DNA of 64,000 nucleotides from Pseudoxanthomonas sp. (GCF_035999195.1 NZ_DASYGY010000007.1:124001-188000); one strand, 5' to 3'; positions 14,723 through 26,859 are shown, counted from the stretch's first letter. The notes: generated by a model not told the origin, from the letters alone. Program-made: numbers and translations.

Positions 14723-15451
14723 TCAGGAAGCTTCCAGCACCGGCGGGTCCCACAGGCAGCGACCGCCGGATTTCTTCCGCAACGTCGCCAGGCGCGCTTC
14801 GTGCGCTGCCAGCTCGTCGGCGGACACCGCGACCCGCGGGCGGGCGCCGGCGAGCGCCGGATCGAAGGACAGGGTCGCCGCCACCGTCGTGCCCGGCGCC
14901 GCGTCCTCGGCGCCGCCGAAACCGATCTCGCGCTGGCCGGCGGTCAGGTGGAGATAGACCTCGCACAGCAATTGGGCGTCCAGCAACGCGCCATGGAGTT
15001 GACGGTGCGTGTTGTCCACACCCAGGCGCTTGCAGAGCGCATCCAGCGAATTGCGCTGGCCGGGAAAGCGCTGCCGCGCCAGCAGCAATGAATCCTCCAC
15101 GGTGACGCGGTCGGCCAGGCGGCCGTAATGCTCGCCCAGGCGCGACAGTTCGTAATCGAGGAAGCCGACGTCGAACGCCGCGTTGTGGATGATCAGTTCC
15201 GCACCGTCGATGAAGGCCAGGAACTCGTCGGCGATCGCCTCGAACAGCGGCTTGTCGGACAGGAACTCCAGGCTGAGGCCGGTCACTTCCGCCGCGCCCT
15301 GCTCGAACTCGCGCTGCGGGTTGATGTACTGGTGGTAGGTCCGCCCGGTGGGCCGTCGTTCCAGCAGTTCGACGCACCCTATTTCGACGACGCGATTGCC
15401 CTTCTTCCACTCCAGGCCGGTGGTTTCGGTGTCGAGGACGATCTGGCGCAT
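14723..15451 (-). CDS. dnaQ: DNA polymerase III epsilon subunit (3'-5' exonuclease)
   Basis: A 242-residue protein of normal DnaQ length, the proofreading subunit of the replicative polymerase. The DEDDh exonuclease motifs are present: VLDTETTG (Asp7, Glu9), HNAAFDVGFLDYEL (ExoII Asp) and HGALLDAQLL (ExoIII His and Asp). The C-terminal tail should bind the alpha subunit. Its start overlaps the stop of the upstream GNAT gene (TGATG), so it is translationally coupled. The order methyltransferase-rnhA-dnaQ is widely conserved in gammaproteobacteria; here an acetyltransferase gene is inserted between rnhA and dnaQ. Confidence 0.95.
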   Translation of the reverse strand: MRQIVLDTETTGLEWKKGNRVVEIGCVELLERRPTGRTYHQYINPQREFEQGAAEVTGLSLEFLSDKPLFEAIADEFLAFIDGAELIIHNAAFDVGFLDYELSRLGEHYGRLADRVTVEDSLLLARQRFPGQRNSLDALCKRLGVDNTHRQLHGALLDAQLLCEVYLHLTAGQREIGFGGAEDAAPGTTVAATLSFDPALAGARPRVAVSADELAAHEARLATLRKKSGGRCLWDPPVLEAS

Positions 15452-16011
15452 CAGGCGGCGGCTTCCATGGGCAGGGGCAGGCGGAACAGGTCGAGCGGGT
15501 GCGCGACGTGCGGCAATACGATCATTCTGTCGAACTCGAATCCCAGTTTCTGCAACAGGCCGATCGAGGCCACGTTGTCGGGATTGACGATGGCGCGCAG
15601 GCAAGGGAGGCGGAGCCGCCGGCCGGCATCGGCGATGACCGCTTGCGCCGCCTCGTGCGCAAAGCCCTGCCCGGCGTGGGCGGGCAACAGCGCGTACCCC
15701 AGGTCGGGGCCGTCCAGTCCCTCGCGCCGGACCAGGCCGCAGTTGCCGATCAGGGCACCGGTGTCCGTACGCCGGATGGAATACATGCCGAATCCGTGCT
15801 CCGCATAGCTGCGCACCGCGCCGTCCCGCAGGTAGTCGCGCGCCTGCGCCAGCGTCCGCACGCCGCGGTCGGCGATATGGCGGATGAAGGCGGGATCGTT
15901 GAGCAAGGCGAGCATCAGGGCGGCATCGGCATCGTCGCGATCGGACATCGCACGCAGCTGCAGGCGCGGTGTTTCCGCGATCACCTCGCCGGGCAGGACC
16001 GGCACCGTCAC
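15451..16011 (-). CDS. GNAT family N-acetyltransferase (RimJ/RimL type)
   Basis: A 186-residue acetyltransferase of the RimJ-like group. It starts with LQLRAMSDRDDADAAL, has the acceptor-lobe GMYSIRRTDTGALIGNCGL and ends in an acetyl-CoA-binding stretch (DLGYALLPAHAGQGFAHEAA, in which the usual R/Q-x-x-G-x-G/A becomes HAGQGFA), then NPDNVASIGLLQKLGFE. Such enzymes acetylate ribosomal-protein N termini or small molecules; the substrate is unknown. GTG 16011 overlaps the rnhA stop (GTGA), and its own stop overlaps the dnaQ start. It is part of the rnhA-dnaQ operon. Confidence 0.87.
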   Translation of the reverse strand: MTVPVLPGEVIAETPRLQLRAMSDRDDADAALMLALLNDPAFIRHIADRGVRTLAQARDYLRDGAVRSYAEHGFGMYSIRRTDTGALIGNCGLVRREGLDGPDLGYALLPAHAGQGFAHEAAQAVIADAGRRLRLPCLRAIVNPDNVASIGLLQKLGFEFDRMIVLPHVAHPLDLFRLPLPMEAAA

Positions 16012-16457
16012 GCCACCGCACCATTGCGGAAGCGCACGGCCGCGTTGCGCGCCAGCACGTCGACGCGTTCGTTGTCGGGGTCGCCGTTGTGACCCTTCAC
16101 CCACTTCCATTCGATCCTGTGGCGACCGGTGGCGGCATGCAGGCGCTCCCAGAGATCGCGGTTCTTGACCGGATCGCCGCCGGCGGTCTTCCAGCCTCGC
16201 CGGACCCAGCCCGGCAGCCATTCGGTGATGCCCTGCCGCACGTACTGGGAGTCGATGTGGAGCGTGACCTCGCAGCCCTCGGTCAGCACTTCCAGCGCAG
16301 CGATGGCGGCCATCAGCTCCATCCGGTTGTTGGTGGTCTGCGCCTCGCCGCCGACGACTTCGCGCTCCTTCTCGCCATAGCGCAGGAGCGCGGCCCAGCC
16401 CCCCGGGCCGGGATTGCCCAGGCAGGAACCATCGGTGTGGATGCTGACGTGCTTCAT
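16008..16457 (-). CDS. rnhA: Ribonuclease HI
   Basis: A 149-residue protein, the standard RNase HI length, which cleaves RNA in RNA-DNA hybrids. The four carboxylates are visible: Asp9 (HTDGSCLGNPG), Glu47 (NRMELMA), Asp69 (HIDSQYV) and Asp133 (ERVDVLA), with the His123 loop (VKGHNGD). It lies between a methyltransferase and the GNAT-dnaQ pair, with a GTGA overlap at its end. Cytosolic. Confidence 0.96.
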   Translation of the reverse strand: MKHVSIHTDGSCLGNPGPGGWAALLRYGEKEREVVGGEAQTTNNRMELMAAIAALEVLTEGCEVTLHIDSQYVRQGITEWLPGWVRRGWKTAGGDPVKNRDLWERLHAATGRHRIEWKWVKGHNGDPDNERVDVLARNAAVRFRNGAVA

Positions 16458-16475
16458 GTGTCCTCGTGGTCGGAA

Positions 16476-17135
16476 TCAGGCGGCCGGCGCGGCGCGCCAG
16501 GCGCGCGCCACCGGCGCCGGGGGAATGAGGCCGGCCACGCGCTTCTCCGCCTCCAGCAGGCGCGCGGCGCGGAAGGGAGCCGGGCCGTGGCCGGGCGCAT
16601 CGGGCACGGCCCGCCAGACGGGGCCGTAGTGCAGGACATGCGGCGAGGCGGCCAGTCCGGCCGCCGCCAGCTGCAGATGCCACTGGCCCAGCGTCCGCGG
16701 CACCAGGCCGGCACCGCGCCAGCGCAGGCGATAGGGGCTCCAGGGATTCAGCACGAACAGCCACAGGCGACCGCCCGGTTCGAGCACCCGTGCGCACTCC
16801 TGCAACAGCGGCTGCGGGTCGCCGGCATCCAGCACGTGTTGCAGCACGATGGCGCCCACGGCCTCGGTGGGCAGCGGCAACGGCAATCCGCATTGCACGT
16901 GTCCGGTCAGGCGGCGGGAGGTGGCGTCCGCCTGCAGGCGGACGCCGCGCGTGGCCGGCGCGGCGCCCTGGGCCGGATCGCTGCCCGGGGGCGCCACCCA
17001 CAACCAGGGCTGGGGGGACCGGCTGGTGAGCGCCTGGCTGAGCCGCGCGTGCTCGGACGTCAGGATCGACCCGCCGTGGCCCGTCCCGAACCATGCGAGG
17101 GGATCGGGTTGACGGGTAAACGCGAACGCAGGCAT
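16476..17135 (-). CDS. SAM-dependent methyltransferase, YafS-like
   Basis: A 219-residue protein beside rnhA-dnaQ and opposite gloB, the place of YafS in E. coli. The class I methyltransferase fold is suggested by LPLPTEAVGAIVLQHVLD (post-II motif) and by the following ECARVLEPGGRLWLFVLNPWSPYRL, the typical arrangement of small-molecule methyltransferases. The N-terminal SAM-binding glycine loop is degenerate (no GxGxG; WLWVAPPGSD instead), so activity is uncertain. The start at 17135 is 61 bp from the divergent gloB. The substrate is unknown. Confidence 0.8.
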   Translation of the reverse strand: MPAFAFTRQPDPLAWFGTGHGGSILTSEHARLSQALTSRSPQPWLWVAPPGSDPAQGAAPATRGVRLQADATSRRLTGHVQCGLPLPLPTEAVGAIVLQHVLDAGDPQPLLQECARVLEPGGRLWLFVLNPWSPYRLRWRGAGLVPRTLGQWHLQLAAAGLAASPHVLHYGPVWRAVPDAPGHGPAPFRAARLLEAEKRVAGLIPPAPVARAWRAAPAA

Positions 17136-17196
17136 GTTCGGATTGTAGAGGACGCCGCCCCCGGGCGTCCGTCACCCGCCCGGAGTCCCTCCCCCG

Positions 17197-17976
17197 ATGC
17201 GTCTGCTTGCCCTGCCTGCTTTCGAGGACAACTACATCTGGGCGCTGGTCGACGACGAGGGCGACGCACTGGTGATTGATCCCGGTGACGCCGCCCCGGT
17301 GCTGGCCGCCACCGGCAACGGCCTGTGGCCGGCGGCGGTGCTGGTGACCCACCACCACGCCGACCATGCCGGCGGCATTGCCGCCCTGCGCGCCCGCTGG
17401 CCCACCCTGCCCGTGTTCGCGCCCGATGACGACCGCATTCCCGACGCCACCGAGCGCGTGGGCGATGGCGACGTGGTCCGGGTCAAGCACTGGCGATTGT
17501 CGGTACTGGCGGTGCCCGGACATACGCGCAGCCACATCGCTTTCCACGGCGGAGGCAGCGACGGCCCGCCACACCTGTTCTGCGGCGATACCTTGTTCAG
17601 CCTGGGCTGCGGCCGCCTGTTCGAAGGCACGCCGCCACAGATGCTGGCCTCGCTGGAGCGCCTGGCGGCGCTGCCGCCGACGTCGCTGGTGTGCTGCGGC
17701 CATGAGTACACGCTGGCCAATGGCGCGTTCGCCAGCGCCGTGGATCCGCACAATCCCGCGCTGCGCGACCGTGTGCAGGACGCCCACGCCATGCGCCAGG
17801 CGGGGCGCCCCACCCTGCCGGTGACACTGGCCAGCGAGATCGCGACCAATCCGTTCCTGCGGCTGGACGCCGACGCCATCCGCGCGGCGGTGTCCCATCG
17901 CCTCGGTCGGCCGCCCGCCGACCGCGTGGAGACGTTCGCGACCCTGCGGCAATGGAAGAACGATTTCCGCGCATGA
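17197..17976 (+). CDS. gloB: Hydroxyacylglutathione hydrolase (glyoxalase II)
   Basis: A 259-residue glyoxalase II that hydrolyses S-D-lactoylglutathione to D-lactate and glutathione in methylglyoxal detoxification. It starts with the family's FEDNYIW and has the metal motif THHHADH (51-57), VPGHTRSHIAFH, FCGDTLFSLGCGRLFEGTP and CGHEYTLAN, all of which provide metal or glutathione ligands. The C-terminal helical domain is full length. It is divergent from the methyltransferase and overlaps mltD by 4 bp. Confidence 0.96.
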   Translation: MRLLALPAFEDNYIWALVDDEGDALVIDPGDAAPVLAATGNGLWPAAVLVTHHHADHAGGIAALRARWPTLPVFAPDDDRIPDATERVGDGDVVRVKHWRLSVLAVPGHTRSHIAFHGGGSDGPPHLFCGDTLFSLGCGRLFEGTPPQMLASLERLAALPPTSLVCCGHEYTLANGAFASAVDPHNPALRDRVQDAHAMRQAGRPTLPVTLASEIATNPFLRLDADAIRAAVSHRLGRPPADRVETFATLRQWKNDFRA

Positions 17977-19157
17977 AGCCACCTCGTCCCCTGCATCTTG
18001 CGCTCCTGGTCGCAAGCCTCGCCTCGATGCCGCACACCGCCCCCGCCGCCGATCCGCCCGCGGAGGCGCAGGTCGTCCAGGCCGGGCTGCCAACGGATCC
18101 GGCCGGCGTGCCCGCCAGCCATCAGCGCAGCGGACTCGAGATCTACCAGCGCTTCCGTGATGGACTGGCCGACCCCGAGTGCGACAGTCAGGCCACCAAC
18201 GGACGCTGGAAGAAGCACTTCGGCTACGCCCCGGGCCAGCTCGCGCGCGCCGAGGACGACGTGCTGCCCCTGTTCGGCTACGTGGTCGACGCCCTGCGCG
18301 AGGCGCACCTGCCCACCGAATTCGCGCTGATTCCATTCGTGGAAAGCGGCTACAAGCCGGGAGCGCGCAATCCGCAGGGGCCGGCAGGGCTATGGCAGTT
18401 CATCGGCATCACGGCGCGCAACCAGGGCGTGCCGATGCGCGAGGGCTACGACGGCCGACTGTCGCCCGTGGATTCCACCCAGGCCGCGATCCGTTATCTC
18501 AAGACACTGCATGGCATGTTCGGCGGCGACTGGCGGTTGGCGGTGATGGCCTACAACGCCGGCGAGTACCGCGTGCTGCAATCGATGCGCCGCGCCGGCA
18601 TGAACGCGCGCAATGCGCGTCCGGCGGAACTGCCCGGACTGTCCGGCATCACCTACGCTTATGTCGAGAAGCTGCACGCGCTGGCGTGCATCTTCCAGCA
18701 GGCCGACGATCGCGATGCCTGGCTCAGGCAAATGGATCGTCCGGTACCCCGCCTGACGGCTCACGTCCTGCCGGGCGATGCCACGCTCGAAGGCTGGGCC
18801 GCGCAGCATCAGCAACCGGCGGCCTTGCTCAAGCGCCTCAACCCCGCCCTGGCAGGCCGCTTCAGCCGGGGCACCAAGCCGATACGCCTGCTGGCGCCGT
18901 CGGACACAGGAACGGACGAGGCCGCGACGACCGCGATCGCACCGGTACCCCCGACGGCCGTCGCTGCGGTGGCCCCCGCCCCGGCCGACAACGCCGGCGC
19001 CCCACGCACGTACACCGTCCGGCGCGGCGACTCCGCCTGGACCATCGCGCGTCGCTACGGCATCACGCCCGCGCACCTGCTGCGGATGAACGGCCTGGAG
19101 GTCGACGCCGTGCTGCATCCCGGCATGGTGCTGAAGCTGGACGACGCTACCGACTGA
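17973..19157 (+). CDS. mltD: Membrane-bound lytic murein transglycosylase D
   Basis: A 394-residue lytic transglycosylase that cleaves peptidoglycan to form 1,6-anhydro-muropeptides. A signal peptide covers about residues 1-26. There is no lipobox Cys, so unlike E. coli MltD it may be soluble in the periplasm. The SLT domain carries the catalytic Glu124 in PFVESGYKPG, then PAGLWQFI and AVMAYNAGEYRV. A Pro/Ala linker leads to one LysM peptidoglycan-binding domain (about 345-391; YTVRRGDSAWTIARRYG). E. coli MltD has more LysM copies. The start overlaps the gloB stop (ATGA), the same pairing as in many gammaproteobacteria. Confidence 0.93.
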   Translation: MKPPRPLHLALLVASLASMPHTAPAADPPAEAQVVQAGLPTDPAGVPASHQRSGLEIYQRFRDGLADPECDSQATNGRWKKHFGYAPGQLARAEDDVLPLFGYVVDALREAHLPTEFALIPFVESGYKPGARNPQGPAGLWQFIGITARNQGVPMREGYDGRLSPVDSTQAAIRYLKTLHGMFGGDWRLAVMAYNAGEYRVLQSMRRAGMNARNARPAELPGLSGITYAYVEKLHALACIFQQADDRDAWLRQMDRPVPRLTAHVLPGDATLEGWAAQHQQPAALLKRLNPALAGRFSRGTKPIRLLAPSDTGTDEAATTAIAPVPPTAVAAVAPAPADNAGAPRTYTVRRGDSAWTIARRYGITPAHLLRMNGLEVDAVLHPGMVLKLDDATD

Positions 19158-19170
19158 CGCACCATGCGGT

Positions 19171-19200
19171 AAAAAAGAATCCCGCCTGACGGCGGGATTC
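19171..19200 (-). terminator. Intrinsic terminator after ppiD
   Basis: On the minus strand GAATCCCGCC-GTCA-GGCGGGATTC is followed directly by TTTTTT. The 10-bp perfect stem and six-T run make this a textbook terminator for ppiD. It may also stop mltD from the other side. Confidence 0.93.
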
Positions 19201-19222
19201 GCTTGCGACCGGACGTGCGGGC

Positions 19223-21199
19223 TCAGAGCCGATCTTCGAAGACCTTGACCTTGAAGCGCTTGCGCAGCGCATCCACGTAGGCCTGCGTGGCGATGCCGCC
19301 ATTGAGCTGGATCAGCTGCTGCTGCATGTTCGCGCGCTCTTCCGGCGGCATGTCCGCGATGGCGCCGTCGGTCACCTTGTTGACGGTGAAGATGGCATAG
19401 GCGCCGCCGTCCAAGGCCACCTTGCCGGCGATGACCTTGCCCTGGGCGGGACGACCCGCCGCGAAGATGGCCTCATTCGCCTCTTCCGTCGGCATCGGCA
19501 TGCCGCGACGCAGGCCGGGCAGCTCGTTGAACTGCAGACCGTCGGCTGCGGCGACCGCCGCCAGCGACTCGCCCTTCTGCACCCGGGCCACCAGTGCGTC
19601 GGCGGCGGCCTGGGCTGCCTTCGCCTGGCGGTCCGCACGGATGGCCAGCACCACGGCGTCGCGCGCCTTGTCCAGCGGCAATGCCTGTTCGGGCGTGTGC
19701 TGGGCGACGCGGATCACCACGCTGTGGCTGGGCGCGATCTCGATGGGATCGCTGATGGTGCCGTCCTGCACCAGCGTGTCGGAAAACGCCGCGCGCAACA
19801 CCGCCGGCACCGTCGCGATGCCCTGCGGCTGGTCACGAGAGAACGGGCCCACCTTCTGCAGCGGCAGACCGGTGGCCGCGGCCGCCGGCGCCAGCGCGGT
19901 CGGGTTCTTGAGGGTCTCGTTGACCACCTTGCCGGCCAGATCGTTGTAGGCGCGGTCGCGCTCGCTCGCGGCTTCTTCCGCCGCCAGTTCGCCGCGTACT
20001 TCCTCGAAGCTGCGGCCGGTGCCCGGATTGACCTGCCTCAACTGCAGCACGTGGTAACCGAAGTCGCTCTTGACCGGGCCGCGGATCTCGCCGACCTGCA
20101 TGGCGAATGCCGCATCCTCGAACGGCTTGACCATCGAACCGTCCTTCGCGAACGGCGGCAGTTCGCCGCCGGCGTCCTTCGAACCCGGATCCTCCGAGTT
20201 GGCACGCGCCAGCGCGGCGAAATCGGCGCCTTCGCGCGCCTGCTTGGCCAGCGCGGCGGCCTTGTCCTCGGCCTTCTTCTGCGTGGCGGCATCGGCGCCC
20301 GCGTCGGCCGCGATCAGGATGTGCGCCACCACGCGCTGCTCGGGCGACATGAAGCGCGACTTTTCCGCCTCGTAGCGCTTGCGCAGCGCGGCCTCGTCGG
20401 CGGCCGTCGCGACCGGCAGCGTCGCGCCGTTGATCTCGAGATATTCAAGCGAGACCTGCTCGGGTTGCTTGAAGTCGCTCTTGTGGCTGTCGTACCAGGC
20501 CTTGATCTGCGCATCGGTGACGGGAGCCGTGTCTGCGGCGACCGGCGGCAACAGCGCGATGCCGATATCGCGCGTTTCGCCCAGCAGCTTCCACATGCGC
20601 GCCTGCTCGCCCTCGGTGACGAAGTCGGACTCGCCGATCGCCTGCGGCACCAGCATCATGCGCAGCCGCTCGCGCTGCTGTTCCTCGAACTGCAGCGGCG
20701 AAATCGCAGGCACCTGCGACGACAGCAGCAACTGGTACTGCTGCGGACTGAACTTGCCGTCGATCTGGAAAGCCGGCTCGCTGGCGATCATCTTCTGCAC
20801 CGCCGCGTCGCCCACCACCACGCCTGCGCGCCGGGCACCGAGCGCCAGCACCTTCTGGTCGATCAGCTGCTCCAGCACCTTGCGCTTGTTGTCGGCGCTC
20901 TCGAACTCGCGGGGATCGAACGCCTCGCCCATCGCCTGGCGCTGTTGCTGGCGAGCCTGCTCGAAGGCCGTGCGGAAATCCTCCTGCGTGATCTCTTCGC
21001 GCTGCCACAACGTCGACACGGGCCACCACTGCGGCGCGGACTCCCACCATGTCGGCGGCGCCTCGACCAGCGCGACGTCGCCGGCGGTGCCGCCGGTCAC
21101 GTATTCGTTCACGCCGACGAAGGCGAACGGAATGATCAGCAGACCCAGGATCAGGCTGGCGATCCAGCCGGAGGTTTTGTCGCGGAGTTTCTGCAGCAT
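19223..21199 (-). CDS. ppiD: Periplasmic chaperone / peptidyl-prolyl isomerase PpiD
   Basis: A 658-residue inner-membrane-anchored foldase that helps newly exported proteins leave the Sec translocon. The N terminus MLQKLRDKTSGWIAS leads into one membrane helix (about 12-33). A SurA-like chaperone region follows to about residue 240. A parvulin-type domain (about 270-370) contains VVAHILI, FAALARANSEDPGSKDAGGELPPF and FGYHVLQL. A long C-terminal chaperone region completes it. It is downstream of hupB and two tRNAs on the same strand, the order seen after lon-hupB in E. coli, but with its own terminator on each side. Confidence 0.93.
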   Translation of the reverse strand: MLQKLRDKTSGWIASLILGLLIIPFAFVGVNEYVTGGTAGDVALVEAPPTWWESAPQWWPVSTLWQREEITQEDFRTAFEQARQQQRQAMGEAFDPREFESADNKRKVLEQLIDQKVLALGARRAGVVVGDAAVQKMIASEPAFQIDGKFSPQQYQLLLSSQVPAISPLQFEEQQRERLRMMLVPQAIGESDFVTEGEQARMWKLLGETRDIGIALLPPVAADTAPVTDAQIKAWYDSHKSDFKQPEQVSLEYLEINGATLPVATAADEAALRKRYEAEKSRFMSPEQRVVAHILIAADAGADAATQKKAEDKAAALAKQAREGADFAALARANSEDPGSKDAGGELPPFAKDGSMVKPFEDAAFAMQVGEIRGPVKSDFGYHVLQLRQVNPGTGRSFEEVRGELAAEEAASERDRAYNDLAGKVVNETLKNPTALAPAAAATGLPLQKVGPFSRDQPQGIATVPAVLRAAFSDTLVQDGTISDPIEIAPSHSVVIRVAQHTPEQALPLDKARDAVVLAIRADRQAKAAQAAADALVARVQKGESLAAVAAADGLQFNELPGLRRGMPMPTEEANEAIFAAGRPAQGKVIAGKVALDGGAYAIFTVNKVTDGAIADMPPEERANMQQQLIQLNGGIATQAYVDALRKRFKVKVFEDRL

Positions 21200-21320
21200 G
21201 TGCGCACGGGACCCGAATTCGTTCAGCCGTGCAGTTTAGCGTGCCCGCGCAACGGCGTCTCGCCATCCGGCGGATGTTCCGGTTCGGCAGGTCGCGGGAT
21301 GCCGGCGAGGCGCAGACAGC

Positions 21321-21345
21321 AAAAAGCCCGCTTTCGCGGGCTTTC
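21321..21345 (-). terminator. Terminator after tRNA-Asp
   Basis: On the minus strand AAAGCCCGCGAAAGCGGGCTTTTT forms a strong stem (AAAGCCCGC/GCGGGCTTT) with a T-run, 9 bases past the tRNA CCA. It ends the hupB/tRNA-Val/tRNA-Asp transcript before ppiD. Confidence 0.9.
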
Positions 21346-21354
21346 TGGGTGAAA

Positions 21355-21431
21355 TGGCGGAGTGGACGGGACTCGAACCCGCGACCTCCGGCGTGACAGG
21401 CCAGCATTCTAACCGACTGAACTACCACTCC
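21355..21431 (-). tRNA. tRNA-Asp (GTC)
   Basis: A 77-nt tRNA with encoded CCA. The acceptor GGAGTGG pairs with CCACTCC; the anticodon loop CTGTCAC carries GTC; the T-loop is GGTTCGAGTCC. It is paired with tRNA-Val downstream of hupB. Confidence 0.97.
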
Positions 21432-21514
21432 GCGCTGAGACGAACATTGTAAGACGATTTCCGCGGTTTCCGCTAGACCATCCGACAATTTTTTTGATCC
21501 TGCATCGCCCCGAT

Positions 21515-21590
21515 GTGGTGGGTGCTGAGGGTTTCGAACCCCCGACCCTCTCCGTGTAAGGGAGACGCTCTACCGCTGAGCTAAGCACCC
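21515..21590 (-). tRNA. tRNA-Val (TAC)
   Basis: A 76-nt tRNA with encoded CCA. The acceptor GGGTGCT pairs with AGCACCC; the anticodon is TAC within CTTACAC; the T-loop is GGTTCGAAACC. It starts 34 bases after the hupB stop with no evident terminator between, so it may be processed from a hupB read-through transcript. Confidence 0.97.
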
Positions 21591-21624
21591 GGGTGATCGC
21601 ACCCTGCCATCGGCAGCGAGTCGA

Positions 21625-21897
21625 TTAGTTTACGGCATCCTTCAGGGCTTTGCCAGCCTTGAACGCCGGGTTCTTGGACGCCTTGATCTTGATGGTGTCG
21701 CCGGTCTTCGGGTTGCGACCCGTGCGAGCGGCACGCTTGCGGACCTGGAAGGTACCGAAGCCGACCAGCGTCACGCTGTCGCCCTTCTTCAGGGCCTTGG
21801 TGATGCTGGAGATGACGGCGTCGACGGCACGGCCGGCTTCGGCCTTGGACACTTCGGCTTCGTCGGCGACGGCATCGATCAATTCGGTTTTGTTCAT
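21625..21897 (-). CDS. hupB: DNA-binding protein HU-beta
   Basis: A 90-residue histone-like protein that bends and compacts DNA as a dimer. The start MNKTELIDAVADEAEVSKAE, the central VTLVGFGTFQVRKRAARTGRNP and the end KNPAFKAGKALKDAVN are standard. The RNPKTG loop at about 61-66 with Pro63 intercalates DNA. It lies downstream of lon, as in E. coli, but has its own strong promoter with a long untranslated leader of about 120 bases. Confidence 0.97.
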   Translation of the reverse strand: MNKTELIDAVADEAEVSKAEAGRAVDAVISSITKALKKGDSVTLVGFGTFQVRKRAARTGRNPKTGDTIKIKASKNPAFKAGKALKDAVN

Positions 21898-22024
21898 TGA
21901 GTAACTCCCTGTGCGGCACAACCGCGGAATGAGTGACCGGCACCTCTGGCTTCGCTCGCCTGATCGGAACCGGTCGTGAAGTCCACGCGCATCGAGGCAC
22001 TGCCTCGTGCATGCGGGTGACGCC

Positions 22025-22053
22025 GTTATACCAGCGCAAAAAATGCCACGCAA
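22025..22053 (-). promoter_or_regulatory. Sigma70-type promoter of hupB
   Basis: On the minus strand TTGCGT (22048-22053), a 17-base spacer with a T6 run, then TATAAC (22025-22030). Both boxes match the consensus at 5 and 4 or more positions with ideal spacing. Transcription should start near 22018, giving a leader of about 120 nt in front of hupB. Confidence 0.8.
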
Positions 22054-22114
22054 GCCGAAAACCCAGTAATGACGCGGGTTTCAGGGCGATGACAGGCATC
22101 GCCGAGCATCTTCC

Positions 22115-24565
<2,451 letters not shown>

Positions 24566-24617
24566 GGGGGCTCCAGCAGGTGCGGAATGCAGGGGTGCGC
24601 GGGCACCAATGGGCCCG

Positions 24618-24646
24618 TTATGGGGCCATCGCCCATGGGATGCAAG
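24618..24646 (-). promoter_or_regulatory. Sigma32 (heat-shock)-like promoter of lon
   Basis: On the minus strand CTTGCAT (24640-24646), a 14-base spacer, then CCCCATAA (24618-24625). The RpoH consensus is CTTGAAA, 11-16 bases, CCCCAT-T; the -10 box is exact over CCCCAT and the -35 keeps CTTG. It lies 53 bases before the lon start codon, and lon is a known RpoH regulon member. Confidence 0.75.
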
Positions 24647-24701
24647 AGCGTCGCCAAAACCCTAGGGGGACCGGCGACGTGCGATTGCGCGGCCAAACTG
24701 A

Positions 24702-24724
24702 ACAGGCGCCACGAGGGCGCCTGT
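24702..24724 (-). terminator. Hairpin downstream of clpX
   Basis: ACAGGCGCC-ACGAG-GGCGCCTGT has a 9-bp perfect stem and a 5-base loop, 23 bases after the clpX stop. The T-tract after it on the minus strand (TTCAGTTT) is weak, so termination may be partial and let clpX transcription reach lon. Confidence 0.6.
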
Positions 24725-24747
24725 CAGAGGACCAGCATCTGGCCGGA

Positions 24748-26031
<1,284 letters not shown>

Positions 26032-26157
26032 GCTGGTATTACTCGGTCGCTCAACCCGCCCGGAAGGGCTTTCGGTCGGAGAATAGCACACGGTCCCGGC
26101 TTGTCGGCCGGGACGGTGAACAGGGGGATTTGTGCCTGAAAACCGGCAATCCGGGGA

Positions 26158-26784
26158 TCAGGCCGACTGGATGGTGTCTTCCGGACGGCGCTCGAGCACT
26201 TGGTCGACCAGGCCGTAAGCCTGCGAATCCGCCGCGCTCTTGAAGTTGTCGCGCTCGGTGTCGCGCTCGATGGTTTCCAGCGACTGCCCGGTGTGGTGGG
26301 ACAGGATGGCGTTCAGCTTGGCGCGCAGCGTCAGGATCTCGCGGGCATGGATGTCGATGTCCGTCGCCTGTCCCTGGAAGCCGCCCAGCGGCTGGTGGAT
26401 CATCACGCGCGAATTCGGCAGCGCGTACCGCTTGCCCTTCGCGCCCGCCGCCAGCAGCAGCGCGCCCATGCTGGCCGCCTGGCCCACGCAGATCGTGCTG
26501 ACGTCGGGCTTGATGTACTGCATGGTGTCGTAGATCGCCATGCCGGCCGTCACCACGCCACCGGGCGAGTTGATGTACAGGCTGATGTCCTTCTCGGGAT
26601 TTTCGGCTTCGAGGAAGAGCATCTGCGCCACGATCACGTTCGCCACGTGGTCGTCCACGCCGCCGACCAGGAAGATCACGCGTTCTTTCAGCAGGCGGGA
26701 ATAGATGTCGTAGGCGCGCTCGCCGCGGCTGGTCTGTTCGACCACCATCGGCACCAGGTTGAGGGCTTGGGTTTGAATGCTCAT
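26158..26784 (-). CDS. clpP: ClpP protease subunit
   Basis: A 208-residue serine protease that forms the two-ring degradation chamber used by ClpX and ClpA. The catalytic triad is Ser105 (GQAASMGA), His130 (MIHQPLGG) and Asp179 (ERDNFKSA). The N-terminal propeptide region (MSIQTQALNLVPMVVEQTSRGE) is as in E. coli. It lies between tig and clpX on the same strand; a hairpin separates it from tig. Confidence 0.97.
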   Translation of the reverse strand: MSIQTQALNLVPMVVEQTSRGERAYDIYSRLLKERVIFLVGGVDDHVANVIVAQMLFLEAENPEKDISLYINSPGGVVTAGMAIYDTMQYIKPDVSTICVGQAASMGALLLAAGAKGKRYALPNSRVMIHQPLGGFQGQATDIDIHAREILTLRAKLNAILSHHTGQSLETIERDTERDNFKSAADSQAYGLVDQVLERRPEDTIQSA

Positions 26785-26810
26785 CGGTTCTCGCGCCTGT
26801 CGTTCGTGGG

Positions 26811-26838
26811 AAGGTCCGGCCTAGGATAGCCGGACCTT
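26811..26838 (-). terminator. Hairpin between tig and clpP
   Basis: AAGGTCCGGC and GCCGGACCTT pair over 10 bp around an 8-base loop, about 20 bases after the tig stop. There is no T-run after it, so it may act as an attenuator or RNA-stability element rather than a full terminator. Confidence 0.6.
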
Positions 26839-26859
26839 CTGCCCGGGCGGGCGCCCGGA

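Noticed and set aside
15451..18336. A 961-codon minus-strand frame
   Set aside because: Only its end (15451-16011) is the GNAT gene. The rest is antisense to gloB and mltD or out of frame with rnhA and the methyltransferase.
22058..22083. Terminator after lon (AAACCC...GGGTTTT)
   Set aside because: Only a 6-bp stem with an 11-base loop; too weak to claim, and it overlaps the hupB promoter region.
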